The notes under the pieces: model-generated
What the model was told of the DNA's origin: nothing
Seen by the model: only the letters and a program-made list of their open reading frames with translations
Databases searched by the model: none
Source: Nonomuraea ceibae
GTDB lineage: Bacteria > Actinomycetota > Actinomycetes > Streptosporangiales > Streptosporangiaceae
DNA length: 64,000 nt
NCBI RefSeq assembly: GCF_019396325.1
Contig: NZ_JAHKRO010000006.1
Coordinates: forward strand, 62,001 to 126,000
Direction: 5' to 3'
Shown here: positions 35,706 to 44,783 of the stretch, piece by piece
Layout: the number at the start of each line of letters is the position of its first letter
Position numbering within the stretch: the first letter of the stretch is position 1
Made by a program: the position numbers and the translations under genes

Positions 35706-35936
35706 TCAGGGAGGGGCGCGCCCCTCCTCCTCGCCTGCGCGCCTCTCCTGGTCCCGGAGCTGCTCACGGAGTTGCTCCGGGTCGTCCGCGTCGATGGTCA
35801 TCGCGCATCCGGCGTCGCGCTGGGCCGCGTCCAGCGGGTGGTGACGGGTGGCCCACCAGCGGCCGGCGTCGCTACGCCAGATGGTCCACTTCGGGTACTC
35901 CCGGGCGATCTCTGCTAGATGCCGGTCAAAGGTCAT
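35706..35936 (-). CDS. Small 76-residue protein paired with GntR
   Basis: Begins MTFDRHLAEIAREYPKWTIW, then RSDAGRWWATRHHPLD, and ends in a charged helix (PEQLREQLRDQERRAGEE). I recall proteins with WTIWRSDAGRWWATR beside GntR regulators in actinomycetes, sometimes in integrative elements, but no function. ATG 35936 is preferred over 35975, which adds a Pro/Arg leader. It lies 112 bp downstream of the GntR gene on the same strand, so it may be read from its transcript. No integrase is nearby. Confidence 0.68.
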   Translation of the reverse strand: MTFDRHLAEIAREYPKWTIWRSDAGRWWATRHHPLDAAQRDAGCAMTIDADDPEQLREQLRDQERRAGEEEGRAPP

Positions 35937-36048
35937 CCGGTTCAACCTTCCAGGGGCCCCTGTACGAGGTTCCATCTCCTTCGAAGGTGCGCCACATCTC
36001 TAGAGACGTCAATGATCGGGAAGGACAGGTCAGCGTTGCCTTCTTGAC

Positions 36049-36801
36049 TCAGGCGTCGAAGTCGTACTGGAGCACGTAAGCCGCCGAGTCGAGGACCATC
36101 TCGTTGAGCTCGACGGGGAGGCCGCCGGCGGTGTAGGCGGTGCGGTCGATGACGATCACGGGGGTGCCGCCGGGCAGGCCGAGCATGACGCTCTCGCGGG
36201 GGCGGGGCATGCGGGCGCGGACCTCCTCGGTGAAGTGGGCGGGGGGCAGGCCGAGGTCGCCCAGCCTGGCGTAGACGCCGCCGGGCCCGGTCTCGGCGGC
36301 GGTGATGGCGCTGCCCTCGACGAGCTGCGCCGGGAAGTAGGAGGTGGCGAGCTGCACGGGCCGCGAGTCGACGGAGTAGCGCCGGCGGCGCACCCAGACC
36401 TCGCGGCTCTCCAGCACGCCGGCTATCTCGTCGGGGGCCTGTTCGCGGGCCACCTCGACCTCGTCGACGGTGAAGGGGCGGCCGCGGGTGTCGGCCTCCC
36501 AGATGGATCGTCCCTGGCCCCACTGCTCGCGCGCCAGACGGCGGGAGCCGTGCCGGCGGATCGGTTTGAACAGTCTCACGTAGACCCCCGAGCCTCGCTT
36601 CGGCACCGCCAGCCCTTCGTTGATCAGTACCGCAAGCGCCTGCCTGGCGGTGGCCCGTGCGATTGCGTAGTCGGCCATGAGCGCGTTCTCGCCCGGCAGC
36701 CGTTCCCCGTCGCGCAATTCGCCGGACAGGATCCGGGAGCGGAGGCCGTCGGCGATGCGTCGATAGATAGGGGGCTCGTGGGGTACCGGGGATTCAGACA
36801 C
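36049..36801 (-). CDS. GntR/UTRA (HutC) family transcriptional regulator
   Basis: A 250-residue regulator. The winged helix is IYRRIADGLRSRILSGELRDGERLPGENALMADYAIARATARQALAVLINEGLAVPKRGSGVYV. The C-terminal UTRA effector domain (about residues 85-245) contains VWVRRRRYSVDSRPVQLATSYFPA and ends VLDSAAYVLQYDFDA. GTG 36801 is chosen because the helix-turn-helix starts soon after it and AGGGTG lies upstream; a start at 36900 is open. It resembles KorSA-type regulators of actinomycete elements, but no conjugation or integration gene is in the window. Confidence 0.92.
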   Translation of the reverse strand: MSESPVPHEPPIYRRIADGLRSRILSGELRDGERLPGENALMADYAIARATARQALAVLINEGLAVPKRGSGVYVRLFKPIRRHGSRRLAREQWGQGRSIWEADTRGRPFTVDEVEVAREQAPDEIAGVLESREVWVRRRRYSVDSRPVQLATSYFPAQLVEGSAITAAETGPGGVYARLGDLGLPPAHFTEEVRARMPRPRESVMLGLPGGTPVIVIDRTAYTAGGLPVELNEMVLDSAAYVLQYDFDA

Positions 36802-36955
36802 TGTTTGATCACCCTCTGTCACCAAGCGGGTTTGGCGTCTCCAGAGAACTTGCCCCGTCTTGTCCACGATCGCACAGATACGGAGGTTGGTCCCGAGCAT
36901 TCTTTTGAGCGGTGTGTGCCTGTGTGTCGATTAGTGCCCGTTTTTAATGGCCTAT

Positions 36956-37498
36956 TTATCGGGAATTCGGGCCGACCGAAATATGAGACGCCCACCAGCG
37001 GCGAGTAACCAAAGCCGCCGCCGCCGCGCCCAGCGTGTTGATCAGCACGTCGTCCACGGACGAGAACCTGCCGAGCCGCAGCGCATACTGGAGCACCTCC
37101 ACGAGCGCGGAGGCTCCGGCCGCGACGGCGGCCACGCGGGCCGCGGAGGCCATCCTGGCGGTGCGCACGGGCAGCAGCGCCCCCAGCGCCGCGAACACCA
37201 GCAGATTGCCTCCGACCTGCACGAACACTGTCTCCCACGGCGCGCTCGCGATCCAGGCGAGGTCCTTGAACGGGACGAGACTGACACCTTCCTGACCGGT
37301 GGCCGGGGTGAGGATCATCCAGATCCACGGCGCGGTGCCGACCACGATCCCCACGTCGGCGAGCGCGGTGCGCAGCGGCGCGGGGTGGCCTCGGCGGGCG
37401 CGGCGCCGGGCGAGGAGCATGATGGCGAGCACGCCGAAAAACAGCGCAAAGGTACCAGCAATAATGACGTTTCCCCACAAAACCCACGTCTGCCTCAC
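36956..37498 (-). CDS. VanZ-like membrane protein
   Basis: A 180-residue protein with four hydrophobic segments: VIIAGTFALFFGVLAIMLL, VGIVVGTAPWIWMILT, VGGNLLVFAALGALLPV and AAVAAGASALVEVLQYAL. The ending LVEVLQYALRLGRFSSVDDVLINTLGAA is the VanZ signature (EVxQ ... R ... DvddvllNtlG). VanZ-type proteins confer low teicoplanin resistance in some hosts, but most homologues have no known role. Convergent orientation on neither side; divergent from the nba-type operon at 37.6 kb. Confidence 0.88.
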   Translation of the reverse strand: MRQTWVLWGNVIIAGTFALFFGVLAIMLLARRRARRGHPAPLRTALADVGIVVGTAPWIWMILTPATGQEGVSLVPFKDLAWIASAPWETVFVQVGGNLLVFAALGALLPVRTARMASAARVAAVAAGASALVEVLQYALRLGRFSSVDDVLINTLGAAAAALVTRRWWASHISVGPNSR

Positions 37499-37628
37499 CG
37501 GACCATGATGTCGGCCGATTCGTGGCTACGAGAAGATGACTCCCAGGACAGGTCTCCGCGATCATGCAGGAGCGGCATGGCGCGGCGCCCGCCGGCGAGA
37601 GACGATGCAGAGCGAGGAGGCGAGCTCG

Positions 37629-39041
37629 GTGCTGAACCACTTCATCGGCGGCCGGCGGGTGGCCCAAGGGCCGGCGTTCGGCGTCCATGACCCGATGACG
37701 GGCGCGCGGGCCGGCGAGGCGCGCGAGGCGGACGAGGAGGTCGTCCGGCAGGCCGTCGAGGCCGCCGCCGCGGCCGCGCCCGGCTGGGCGGCGCTGCCCG
37801 CGGCCGAGCGCGCCGGGTGGATGCGCAGGCTCGCCGACGGCATCGAGGCCCGCTTCGACGACCTGGTGGCCGCCGAGATCGCCGACACCGGCAAGCCGCT
37901 GGAGCAGACCCGCACGCTCGACATCCCGCGCGGCGCCGCCAACTTCCGGGCGTTCGCCGAGATCGCCGCGCAGCGCCCCGACGAGGCGTTCCACCTGCCC
38001 GGCGTGCTCAGCTACACGATCCGCAGGCCGCTCGGCGTGGTCGCGGTGGTCGTGCCGTGGAACCTGCCGTTCCTGCTCATGACCTGGAAGCTCGCGCCCG
38101 CGCTGATGGCGGGCAACACCGTGGTGGTCAAACCGTCGGAGAACACCCCCGGCTCGGCGTCGCTGTTCGCCGACATCTGCGCCGACGCCGGCCTGCCCGA
38201 CGGCGTGGTCAACGTGATCTTCGGGTACGGGACCAGCGGCCGGCTCCTGGTCGAGCACCCCGGCGTCGACGGCGTGACGTTCACCGGCTCCACCCGCACC
38301 GGCACGGCCATCATGCGCTCGGTGTCGGACCGGGTCAGGCCGGTCTCCTTCGAGCTCGGCGGCAAGAACGCGGGCCTGGTGTTCGCTGACGCCGACCTCG
38401 ACAGGGCGGTCGAGGGCTGCGCCAGGTCGGTGTTCACCAACGGCGGCCAGGTCTGCCTGTGCACCGAGCGGCTCTACGTCGAGCGGCCGGTGTTCGAGGA
38501 GTTCTGCGCTCGGCTGGCGGCGCGGGCGCGCGAGGTGGAGCCGCAGCCGATGATCTCGGCCGAGCACCGGGACAAGGTGCTCGGCGCCTACGCGCTGGCC
38601 CGGGACGAGGGGGCCACGTTCGTGACCGGCGGCGGCGTGCCGGAGTTCGGCGACGCGCGCGACGGGGGCTACTTCGTGGAGCCGACCGTGGTGACCGGGC
38701 TGCCGGAGTCGTCGGCGTTCAACCGCGAGGAGATCTTCGGGCCGGTCTGCCACGTCGCGCCGTTCGACACCGAGGGCGAGGCGGTGGCGCTGGCCAACGA
38801 CAGCGACTACGGGCTCGCGGCCACCGTGTGGACGGCGAACCTCGACCGGGCGCACCGGGTGGCGCAGCGGATCGAGGCCGGGCTCGTCTGGGTCAACACC
38901 TGGTATCTGCGCGACCTGCGCACCCCGTTCGGCGGCGTCAAGCTGTCGGGCATTGGCAGGGAAGGTGGGACACGGTCGCTCGACTTCTATTCCGAGCCCA
39001 CCACGATTACGATCAAGCTGGAGTACCCCGATGCACGATGA
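37629..39041 (+). CDS. 2-Aminomuconate/2-hydroxymuconate semialdehyde dehydrogenase
   Basis: First gene of the catabolic operon. NAD-dependent aldehyde dehydrogenase oxidising 2-aminomuconate 6-semialdehyde to 2-aminomuconate (NbaE-type). Seen: VPWNLPFLLMTWKLAPALMAGNTVVVKPSENTP, GSTRTG for the cofactor, FELGGKNAG with the catalytic Glu, GGQVCLCTERLYV with the catalytic Cys, and EEIFGPVCHV. GTG 37629 with AGGAGG 7 bases upstream gives 470 residues starting LNHFIGG, as the family does; longer starts at 37605 or 37536 lack a good site. Its stop lies inside the next gene (11-base overlap). Substrate inferred from neighbours. Confidence 0.88.
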   Translation: MLNHFIGGRRVAQGPAFGVHDPMTGARAGEAREADEEVVRQAVEAAAAAAPGWAALPAAERAGWMRRLADGIEARFDDLVAAEIADTGKPLEQTRTLDIPRGAANFRAFAEIAAQRPDEAFHLPGVLSYTIRRPLGVVAVVVPWNLPFLLMTWKLAPALMAGNTVVVKPSENTPGSASLFADICADAGLPDGVVNVIFGYGTSGRLLVEHPGVDGVTFTGSTRTGTAIMRSVSDRVRPVSFELGGKNAGLVFADADLDRAVEGCARSVFTNGGQVCLCTERLYVERPVFEEFCARLAARAREVEPQPMISAEHRDKVLGAYALARDEGATFVTGGGVPEFGDARDGGYFVEPTVVTGLPESSAFNREEIFGPVCHVAPFDTEGEAVALANDSDYGLAATVWTANLDRAHRVAQRIEAGLVWVNTWYLRDLRTPFGGVKLSGIGREGGTRSLDFYSEPTTITIKLEYPDAR

Positions 39042-39828
39042 ATGGTCGCAGGCAGTCGATGCGCGTGGACAGGCCGCCGACCGACTGCTGGAGGCGGCCC
39101 GGTCGGGCAAGCCGTGCGCGCCCATCCGGGACCTGGTCAGCACCCTGGCCGAGGGCTACGCCGTACAGGAGATCAACACAGCCCGGGCGCTGGACGAGGG
39201 GCGGCGGCTGGTCGGGCGGAAGATCGGCGTGACGAATCCGCTGATGCAGAAGCAGTTCGGGATCGACACACCCACCTACGGCATGCTTTATGCGGATATG
39301 TCCTACCTTGATGGGCTGCCCGTGCCGGTGAGCAGGTTCCTGCAGCCCCGGGCCGAGGCGGAGATCGCCTTCGTCATGGGCGCCGACCTGGTGGGCGGGC
39401 CGTTCACCGTCGCGGAGGTCATCCGGGCGGTCGACTTCGTGCTGCCCGCCGTCGAGATCGCCGACTCGCGCGTGGCCGACTGGGACATCACGCCGGCCGA
39501 CACCGTCGCCGACAACGCCTCCGCGGGCGCGTTCGTGCTGGGCAACACGCCCGTCCCGCTGGCCGGGACCGACCTGCGGCTGGCCGTCATGCGGATGACG
39601 CGCGCCGGGCAGGAGGTGTCGGCCGGGTCCGGCGCGGCCTGCATGGGCCACCCGCTCAACGCCGCCGTGTGGCTGGCCGGGGCCCTCGGCCGCACCGCGC
39701 ACCCGCTGCGCGCCGGTGACGTCGTGCTGACGGGCGCGCTCGGCCCCGTCGTGCCGGTGGAGCCCGGCGACGCCTTCGAGGCGCACATCGACGGGCTGGG
39801 CTCGGTGCGGGCGGTGTTCTCCCAGTGA
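39031..39828 (+). CDS. 4-Oxalocrotonate decarboxylase / 2-oxopent-4-enoate hydratase family enzyme
   Basis: A 265-residue MhpD-like member of the FAH superfamily. Metal- and substrate-site features include [46 protein letters not shown] and [11 protein letters not shown]. After 2-aminomuconate is deaminated to 4-oxalocrotonate, NbaG-type decarboxylase and NbaH-type hydratase act; the two are homologous and I cannot separate them by eye, but only one copy is present. The ATG overlaps the dehydrogenase stop and the TGA overlaps the deaminase GTG, so translation is coupled. Confidence 0.86.
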   Translation: MHDEWSQAVDARGQAADRLLEAARSGKPCAPIRDLVSTLAEGYAVQEINTARALDEGRRLVGRKIGVTNPLMQKQFGIDTPTYGMLYADMSYLDGLPVPVSRFLQPRAEAEIAFVMGADLVGGPFTVAEVIRAVDFVLPAVEIADSRVADWDITPADTVADNASAGAFVLGNTPVPLAGTDLRLAVMRMTRAGQEVSAGSGAACMGHPLNAAVWLAGALGRTAHPLRAGDVVLTGALGPVVPVEPGDAFEAHIDGLGSVRAVFSQ

Positions 39829-40259
39829 GCCTTGATCGGGGCGAGGCACTGCAGGTGCGTGGCAAGGCGACACCGCTCGGCAGGTTCCCGCACGTGAAGC
39901 GGGCAGGCGACTTCCTGTACGTGTCGGGCACGAGCTCGCGGCGGCCCGACAACACCTTCGTCGGCGTGCGCGTCGACAAGCACGGCGCGCCGGAGCTCGA
40001 CATCCGCGAGCAGACCAGGGCGGTCATCGAGAACATCGGCGACATTCTCAAGGCCGCCGGAGGCTCGCTGGCCGACCTCGTACAGATCACCACGTACCTG
40101 GTCAACATGAACGACTTCAAGGGCTACAACGAGGTCTACGCCGAGTTCTTCGACGAGGAGGGCCCGACGCGGACCACGGTCGCGGTGCACCAGCTGCCGC
40201 ACCCCCACCTGCTGATCGAGATGCAAGCCGTCGCCTACCACCCCCAGGAGCGATCATGA
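39825..40259 (+). CDS. 2-Aminomuconate deaminase (RidA/YjgF family)
   Basis: A 144-residue RidA-fold protein. [36 protein letters not shown] and [32 protein letters not shown] match the aminomuconate deaminase branch (NbaF/AmnD type) more than housekeeping RidA, and its place between decarboxylase and dioxygenase genes fits. It would release ammonia from 2-aminomuconate. GTG 39825 overlaps the upstream stop and its stop overlaps the dioxygenase ATG (ATGA). Confidence 0.88.
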   Translation: MSLDRGEALQVRGKATPLGRFPHVKRAGDFLYVSGTSSRRPDNTFVGVRVDKHGAPELDIREQTRAVIENIGDILKAAGGSLADLVQITTYLVNMNDFKGYNEVYAEFFDEEGPTRTTVAVHQLPHPHLLIEMQAVAYHPQERS

Positions 40260-40771
40260 TCCCGCCCATCGACTTCACCAAGTGGATCGACGAGCACGCC
40301 CATCTGCTCAAGCCCCCGGTCGGGAACAAGGTGGTGTTCGAGGGGGCCGAGGACTTCATCGTGATGGTGGTCGGCGGGCCCAACGCGCGCACCGACTTCC
40401 ACATCGACCCGTACGAGGAGCTGTTCTACCAGGTCCGCGGCAACATGCACGTGAACGTGATGACCGACGACGGGCCCGACACCGTGCACATCCGGGAGGG
40501 GCAGATGTGGCTGCTGCCGCCCGGGATGCCCCACTCGCCGCAGCGGCCCGAGGAGGGCTCGGTCGGGCTGGTGGTGGAACGGGTGCGGCCGGAGGGGGTC
40601 CTGGAGCGGTTCCAGTGGTACTGCCCGCAGTGCGCCGCGCTGGTGCACGAGGTCGAGCTGCAGGTGCGTGACATCGTCAAGGACCTGCCGCCGGTCTTCA
40701 ACGCCTTCTACACCGACGAGAAGGCGCGCACCTGTGACTCCTGCGGCACGCTCCATCCTGGCAAGGGCTGA
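40256..40771 (+). CDS. nbaC: 3-Hydroxyanthranilate 3,4-dioxygenase
   Basis: Ring-cleaving Fe(II) cupin dioxygenase turning 3-hydroxyanthranilate into 2-amino-3-carboxymuconate semialdehyde (ACMS). 171 residues. The iron ligands are in [15 protein letters not shown] (His, Glu) and [18 protein letters not shown] (His). The bacterial C-terminal rubredoxin-like iron site is present as CPQC and CDSC. ATGA overlap with the deaminase and TGATG overlap with the decarboxylase gene bind it into the operon. Confidence 0.95.
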   Translation: MIPPIDFTKWIDEHAHLLKPPVGNKVVFEGAEDFIVMVVGGPNARTDFHIDPYEELFYQVRGNMHVNVMTDDGPDTVHIREGQMWLLPPGMPHSPQRPEEGSVGLVVERVRPEGVLERFQWYCPQCAALVHEVELQVRDIVKDLPPVFNAFYTDEKARTCDSCGTLHPGKG

Positions 40772-41739
40772 TGATCACCGACATCCACACGCACCACGTG
40801 CCCCGAGGCTGGCCGGAGCTGGGCTGGCCGGGGGCGCCCCGGTTGCGGATCGAGTCGGAGCGCGAGGCGACCATCCTCGTCAACGACCGGAACTTCCGGA
40901 AGATCCAGGATGACTGCTGGAACCCCGACGTCCGCCTGGCCGCGATGGACCGCGACGGCGTGGACCGGCAGGTCGTCTCGCCGACGCCGGTGTTCTTCGC
41001 CTACGACAGGCCCGCCGCCGAGGCCGTACGGGTCGCGAGGATCTTCAACGACCTCGCGCTGGAGATCTGCGACGGCGACCGGCTGATCCCGTTCTGCCAG
41101 GTGCCGCTCCAGGACCCCGACCTGGCCTGCGCGGAGCTCGACCGGAGCATCGCGGCCGGGCACCGGGGCGTGGAGATCGGCAACCACGTCGGCGACCGCG
41201 ACCTCGACGACGCCGGGATCGTGCAGTTCCTCCAGCACTGCGCCGAACGCGGCGTGCCGGTCTTCGTGCACCCGTGGGACATGCCCGGCGGCCCGCGCGT
41301 CGAGCGGTGGATGGCGCAGTGGCTGGTCGGGATGCCCGCCGAGACGCACCTGTCGATCCTGGCGCTGATCCTCGGCGGCGTCTTCGACCGGGTGCCGGAG
41401 ACGCTGCGGATCTGCTTCGCCCACGGCGGCGGGTCGTTCGCGTTCTGGCTGGGCCGGTTCGAGAACGCCTGGCACCGGCGCGACGACCTGGTCGGCGTCT
41501 CGGAGCGGCCGCCGTCGGCCTACCTCGGCAGGTTCGCGGTCGACACCGTGGTCTTCGACGAGCGGGCGCTGCGGCTGCTCGTCGACACGATCGGCGAGGA
41601 CCACGTGATGCTCGGCTCCGACTACCCCTACCCGCTCGGCGAGTCGCCCGTCGGCGCGCTGGTCCGCAAGGCGGGCTTCCTGTCCGACGAGGCGCGGGCC
41701 AAGCTGCTCGGCGGCAACGCCGGAGCGTTCCTGGGCTGA
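40771..41739 (+). CDS. nbaD: 2-Amino-3-carboxymuconate-6-semialdehyde decarboxylase (ACMSD)
   Basis: Zinc amidohydrolase-fold decarboxylase converting ACMS to 2-aminomuconate semialdehyde and so diverting it from spontaneous quinolinate formation. The 322 residues begin [11 protein letters not shown] (HxH zinc ligands). FVHPWDMPGG (His), CFAHGGGSFAFWLGRFENAW (His) and MLGSDYPYPLGE (Asp) complete the metal site. The start overlaps the dioxygenase stop by 1 base. Confidence 0.95.
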   Translation: MITDIHTHHVPRGWPELGWPGAPRLRIESEREATILVNDRNFRKIQDDCWNPDVRLAAMDRDGVDRQVVSPTPVFFAYDRPAAEAVRVARIFNDLALEICDGDRLIPFCQVPLQDPDLACAELDRSIAAGHRGVEIGNHVGDRDLDDAGIVQFLQHCAERGVPVFVHPWDMPGGPRVERWMAQWLVGMPAETHLSILALILGGVFDRVPETLRICFAHGGGSFAFWLGRFENAWHRRDDLVGVSERPPSAYLGRFAVDTVVFDERALRLLVDTIGEDHVMLGSDYPYPLGESPVGALVRKAGFLSDEARAKLLGGNAGAFLG

Positions 41740-41753
41740 CGAAGGGAGCACCC

Positions 41754-42860
41754 ATGCGCCTGCCCGTGGCCGGGTTGCTGGTGCTGCTGGCCGCCGGCTG
41801 CGGCGGGCCGGCCCCGACCGAGGCCCGCGACGACGGCGAGCTCACGGTGGGCGCGATCATCTCCCAGACCGGCGTGTACGCGATGCTCGGCGACGAGATG
41901 GAGGCCGCCATGCGCCTCTACCTGGACGAGCACGGCGGCAGGCTGGGCGGCAGGCCGGCCCGGCTGGTCGTGGCCGACGACGCGGGCGCCGCCGACCGGG
42001 GTGGGCGCGAGGCCCGGCGGCTGGTGAGCCAGGAGCGCGCCGACGTGATCACTGGCCTGCTGGCCTCGCCGGTCGCCGTGTCGGTCGCCGAGGCGGCGGA
42101 CGGCACGCCGGTGGTGATCGCCAACGCGGGCGCCGACGAGCTGGGCGGCCCCGGTGTCTTCCGCGTCTCCTACACCAACCGCGAGCAGGGCGAGGCGGCC
42201 GGCCGCTACGCCGCCGAGCGCTACGGGCGGACCGGCGTGGTGCTCATGGCCTCCGACTACTCGGCGGGCGTGGAGACGCTCGACGGGTTCGAGGAGGGGT
42301 ACGGCGCGGGCCCGCTCACGCGCATCCTGACGCCGTACGGGAAGGTCGGGGACCTGGAGCCGTACCTGGAGCGGATCCCGCCGGAGGCGGAGCTGCTGTA
42401 CGCGTTCTACGCGGGCGGGGAGGCGGTCACGTTCGTCAAGGCGTTCAGGCAGCTCGGCTACGACGCCCGGATCGAGCTGCTGGCCTGCCAGCAGCTCGTG
42501 GACGAGGACGTGCTGGCGGCGATCGGCCGGGACGCCGAGGGCATCACCAGCGTCGGCAGCTACTCGCCGGCGCTGGACAACCCGGCCAACACCGCGTTCG
42601 TCGCCACCTGGCGGGCGCGTACCGGCAAGAACCCGTCGGTGGTGGCGTTGCAGAGCTGGGACGCGATGCGGCTCATCGACCGGGCGGCGGCGCGTGGCGG
42701 TGACCTGGGGGAGGCGCTGGCCGGGGTGGGGGAGCTGGAGAGCCCGCGCGGCAAGCTCAGGCTCGACGACACCTCGCACAACCCGGTCCAGAACTGGTAT
42801 GCCAGACAGTACGAAAATGGCATCAATCGGGTGATTGCCACAATCCCCCCGAAGGAGTGA
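41754..42860 (+). CDS. Branched-chain-type ABC substrate-binding lipoprotein
   Basis: A periplasmic-binding-fold lipoprotein of 368 residues: signal MRLPVAGLLVLLAAGC with lipobox LAAGC (Cys16), then the LivJ-type fold ELTVGAIISQTGVYAMLGDEMEAA ... ADVITGLLASPVAVSVAEAA ... TDVVLMASDYSAG-like segments. No permease or ATPase gene is in the operon. It lies between ACMSD and kynureninase, so it may bind kynurenine, anthranilate or a related aromatic for uptake or sensing; this is inference. ATG 41754 follows GAAGGGAG. Its end overlaps nothing; the kynU start is 5 bases after its stop. Confidence 0.9.
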   Translation: MRLPVAGLLVLLAAGCGGPAPTEARDDGELTVGAIISQTGVYAMLGDEMEAAMRLYLDEHGGRLGGRPARLVVADDAGAADRGGREARRLVSQERADVITGLLASPVAVSVAEAADGTPVVIANAGADELGGPGVFRVSYTNREQGEAAGRYAAERYGRTGVVLMASDYSAGVETLDGFEEGYGAGPLTRILTPYGKVGDLEPYLERIPPEAELLYAFYAGGEAVTFVKAFRQLGYDARIELLACQQLVDEDVLAAIGRDAEGITSVGSYSPALDNPANTAFVATWRARTGKNPSVVALQSWDAMRLIDRAAARGGDLGEALAGVGELESPRGKLRLDDTSHNPVQNWYARQYENGINRVIATIPPKE

Positions 42861-42864
42861 CGCG

Positions 42865-44052
42865 TTGCAGGACCGTGACCGCTGCCTCGCCTTGGACGCC
42901 GACGACCCGCTGCGCGACTTCAGGGACGAGTTCGCGCTGCCCGAAGGCGTCATCTACCTCGTGGGCAACTCGCTGGGCGCGCTGCCGCGCCGCACTCCGG
43001 AACGGGTCAACCAGGCCGTGACCGACGAATGGGGCGTCCAGCTCGTCGGCGGCTGGAACAGCGCGGGCTGGTACGACCAGCCGCTGCGCGTGGGCGACCG
43101 CATCGCGCCGCTCATCGGCGCCGGGCCCGGCCAGGTCGTGGCCGGCAACACCACGTCCATCGCGGTCCACCAGGCCGTCTCGGCGGCCCTGCGGCTGCGC
43201 CCGGACCGCCGCGTGATCGTCTCCGACGTCAACAACTTCCCCACCGACCACTACATGATCGAAGGGCTGGCCGCCGGCTACGAGATCCGCGACTTCGCCG
43301 AGGGCCGCTTCGACGACGCGGCGGTGGTGCTGCTGTCGGAGGTCGACTACCGCACGGCGGAACGGCACGACGTCGCCGAGGTGACCGCCCGGGTGCAGGC
43401 CGCGGGCGCGCTCATGGTGTGGGACGTGTGCCACAGCGTCGGCGCCCTGCGCGTGGACGTCTCGGCCGCCGACTTCGCCGTCGGCTGCACGTACAAGTAC
43501 CTGAACGGCGGCCCCGGCGCCCCCGCCTTCCTGTACGTGAATCCGCGCCACCATGCGACGGCCGTGAACACGCTGTCCGGATGGCACGGCCACGCCGACC
43601 CGTTCGCGTTCGAGAGCGGATACCGCCCGGCCGAGGGCATCAGGCGGTTCGCGATCAGCACGCCGCACGTGCTGTCGTTCGCGGCGCTGGAGGCCGCCCT
43701 CGACATCTGGGACCGGGTGCCGCTCGACCAGCTACGGGCCAAGAGCGTGGCGCTCGGCGAGCTGTTCGTCGAGCTCGTCGGCGACGCGCTGGAGCTCGCC
43801 TCGCCCGCCGACCCGGAACGGCGCGGCAGCCACGTCAGCTTCCGCCACCCCGACGGCTACCCGGTCATGCGGGCGCTCATCGACCGGGGCGTGCAGGGCG
43901 ACTTCCGCGCCCCCGACATCCTGCGCTTCGGCCTCGCGCCGCTCTACACGCGCTACACCGACGTGTACGACGCGGCCACCACGCTGCTGGAGGTGCTGGA
44001 GAAGGAGCTCTGGCGCGACGACCGATACGCGCGGCGGCTCGCGGTCACCTGA
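42865..44052 (+). CDS. kynU: Kynureninase
   Basis: PLP enzyme cleaving kynurenine or 3-hydroxykynurenine to (hydroxy)anthranilate and alanine. 395 residues: GNSLGALPRRT, the PLP-phosphate loop AGNTTSIAVHQAVSAALRLRP, FPTDHYMIEGLA, the Asp in LMVWDVCHSVGALRVDV, and the Schiff-base Lys in FAVGCTYKYLNGGPGAPAFLYV. TTG 42865 is chosen because GAAGGAG lies 8 bases upstream and the family sequence starts there. It feeds 3-hydroxyanthranilate to the dioxygenase in the same operon. Tryptophan dioxygenase and kynurenine monooxygenase genes are not in the window. Confidence 0.95.
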   Translation: MQDRDRCLALDADDPLRDFRDEFALPEGVIYLVGNSLGALPRRTPERVNQAVTDEWGVQLVGGWNSAGWYDQPLRVGDRIAPLIGAGPGQVVAGNTTSIAVHQAVSAALRLRPDRRVIVSDVNNFPTDHYMIEGLAAGYEIRDFAEGRFDDAAVVLLSEVDYRTAERHDVAEVTARVQAAGALMVWDVCHSVGALRVDVSAADFAVGCTYKYLNGGPGAPAFLYVNPRHHATAVNTLSGWHGHADPFAFESGYRPAEGIRRFAISTPHVLSFAALEAALDIWDRVPLDQLRAKSVALGELFVELVGDALELASPADPERRGSHVSFRHPDGYPVMRALIDRGVQGDFRAPDILRFGLAPLYTRYTDVYDAATTLLEVLEKELWRDDRYARRLAVT

Positions 44053-44168
44053 CCAGGTAACATCGGCTTGCCCACAAGGCACTTCACCGATGTTCGCCCG
44101 CGTCACCGTGCGGCCTGCGCACGAGCGGGTCGACCGGAGCGCGCCTCCAGCTCCGGGAGACCCCCGCC

Positions 44169-44783
44169 ATGCTGCTGACCTTCGTGGTCACCACGCTTGT
44201 CATGATCATGATTCCCGGGCCCGACGCGGCCCTGATCATGCGCAGTTCGCTCGCCCACGGCCGGATGGCCGGGCTGCTCACCATGCTCGGCGGCCTGCTC
44301 GGCCTGTCCGTGCACGCCGCCGCCGCTGCGATCGGCCTGTCGGCGCTGCTCGTGGCCTCGCCCACCGCCTTCACCGTGGTGCGCGGGCTGGGCATCTGCT
44401 ACCTGCTCTGGCTCGGCGTCCACGCGCTGCTGTCGAGCCGCGGCAAGGCCGCCGAGACCGCCGAGGCCGCCGAGTCGGCGCCCGGCGGCTCGCCGCTCGT
44501 CCACGTGCGCAGGGGCCTGCTGTCCAACCTGCTCAACCCCAAGGTGCTGCTGCTGTTCGTGACGTGGCTGCCGCAGTTTCTCCCGTCGCACGGCGACACG
44601 CTGAGCAGCGCGCTGCTGCTGTCGGGCATCATCGCCGTGCTCTACGCGCTCTGGTTCAGCCTCTACAACCTGATCGTCGACCGGGTCGGCGCGCTGCTGC
44701 GCACGCCCCGGGTGCGCGCCCGGGTCGAGCGGGTCACCGGCGTGCTGCTGGTCGGCTTCGCGCTACGGCTGGCCGTCCAGTAG
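44169..44783 (+). CDS. LysE/RhtB family amino-acid exporter
   Basis: A 204-residue membrane protein with six hydrophobic segments, beginning MLLTFVVTTLVMIMIPGPD. The IPGPD motif and GLLSNLLNPKVLLLFVTWLPQF are diagnostic of the LysE/RhtB family. It is likely to export an amino acid or its derivative; given its place after kynureninase it could handle alanine or an aromatic amino acid, which is speculation. ATG 44169 follows GGGAGACCC. It overlaps the convergent MmcQ-like gene by 21 bases. Confidence 0.9.
   Translation: MLLTFVVTTLVMIMIPGPDAALIMRSSLAHGRMAGLLTMLGGLLGLSVHAAAAAIGLSALLVASPTAFTVVRGLGICYLLWLGVHALLSSRGKAAETAEAAESAPGGSPLVHVRRGLLSNLLNPKVLLLFVTWLPQFLPSHGDTLSSALLLSGIIAVLYALWFSLYNLIVDRVGALLRTPRVRARVERVTGVLLVGFALRLAVQ

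Noticed and set aside
35551-37500. Integrative mobile element
   Set aside because: GntR pair looks element-like, but no integrase, tRNA attachment site or direct repeat boundaries were found.
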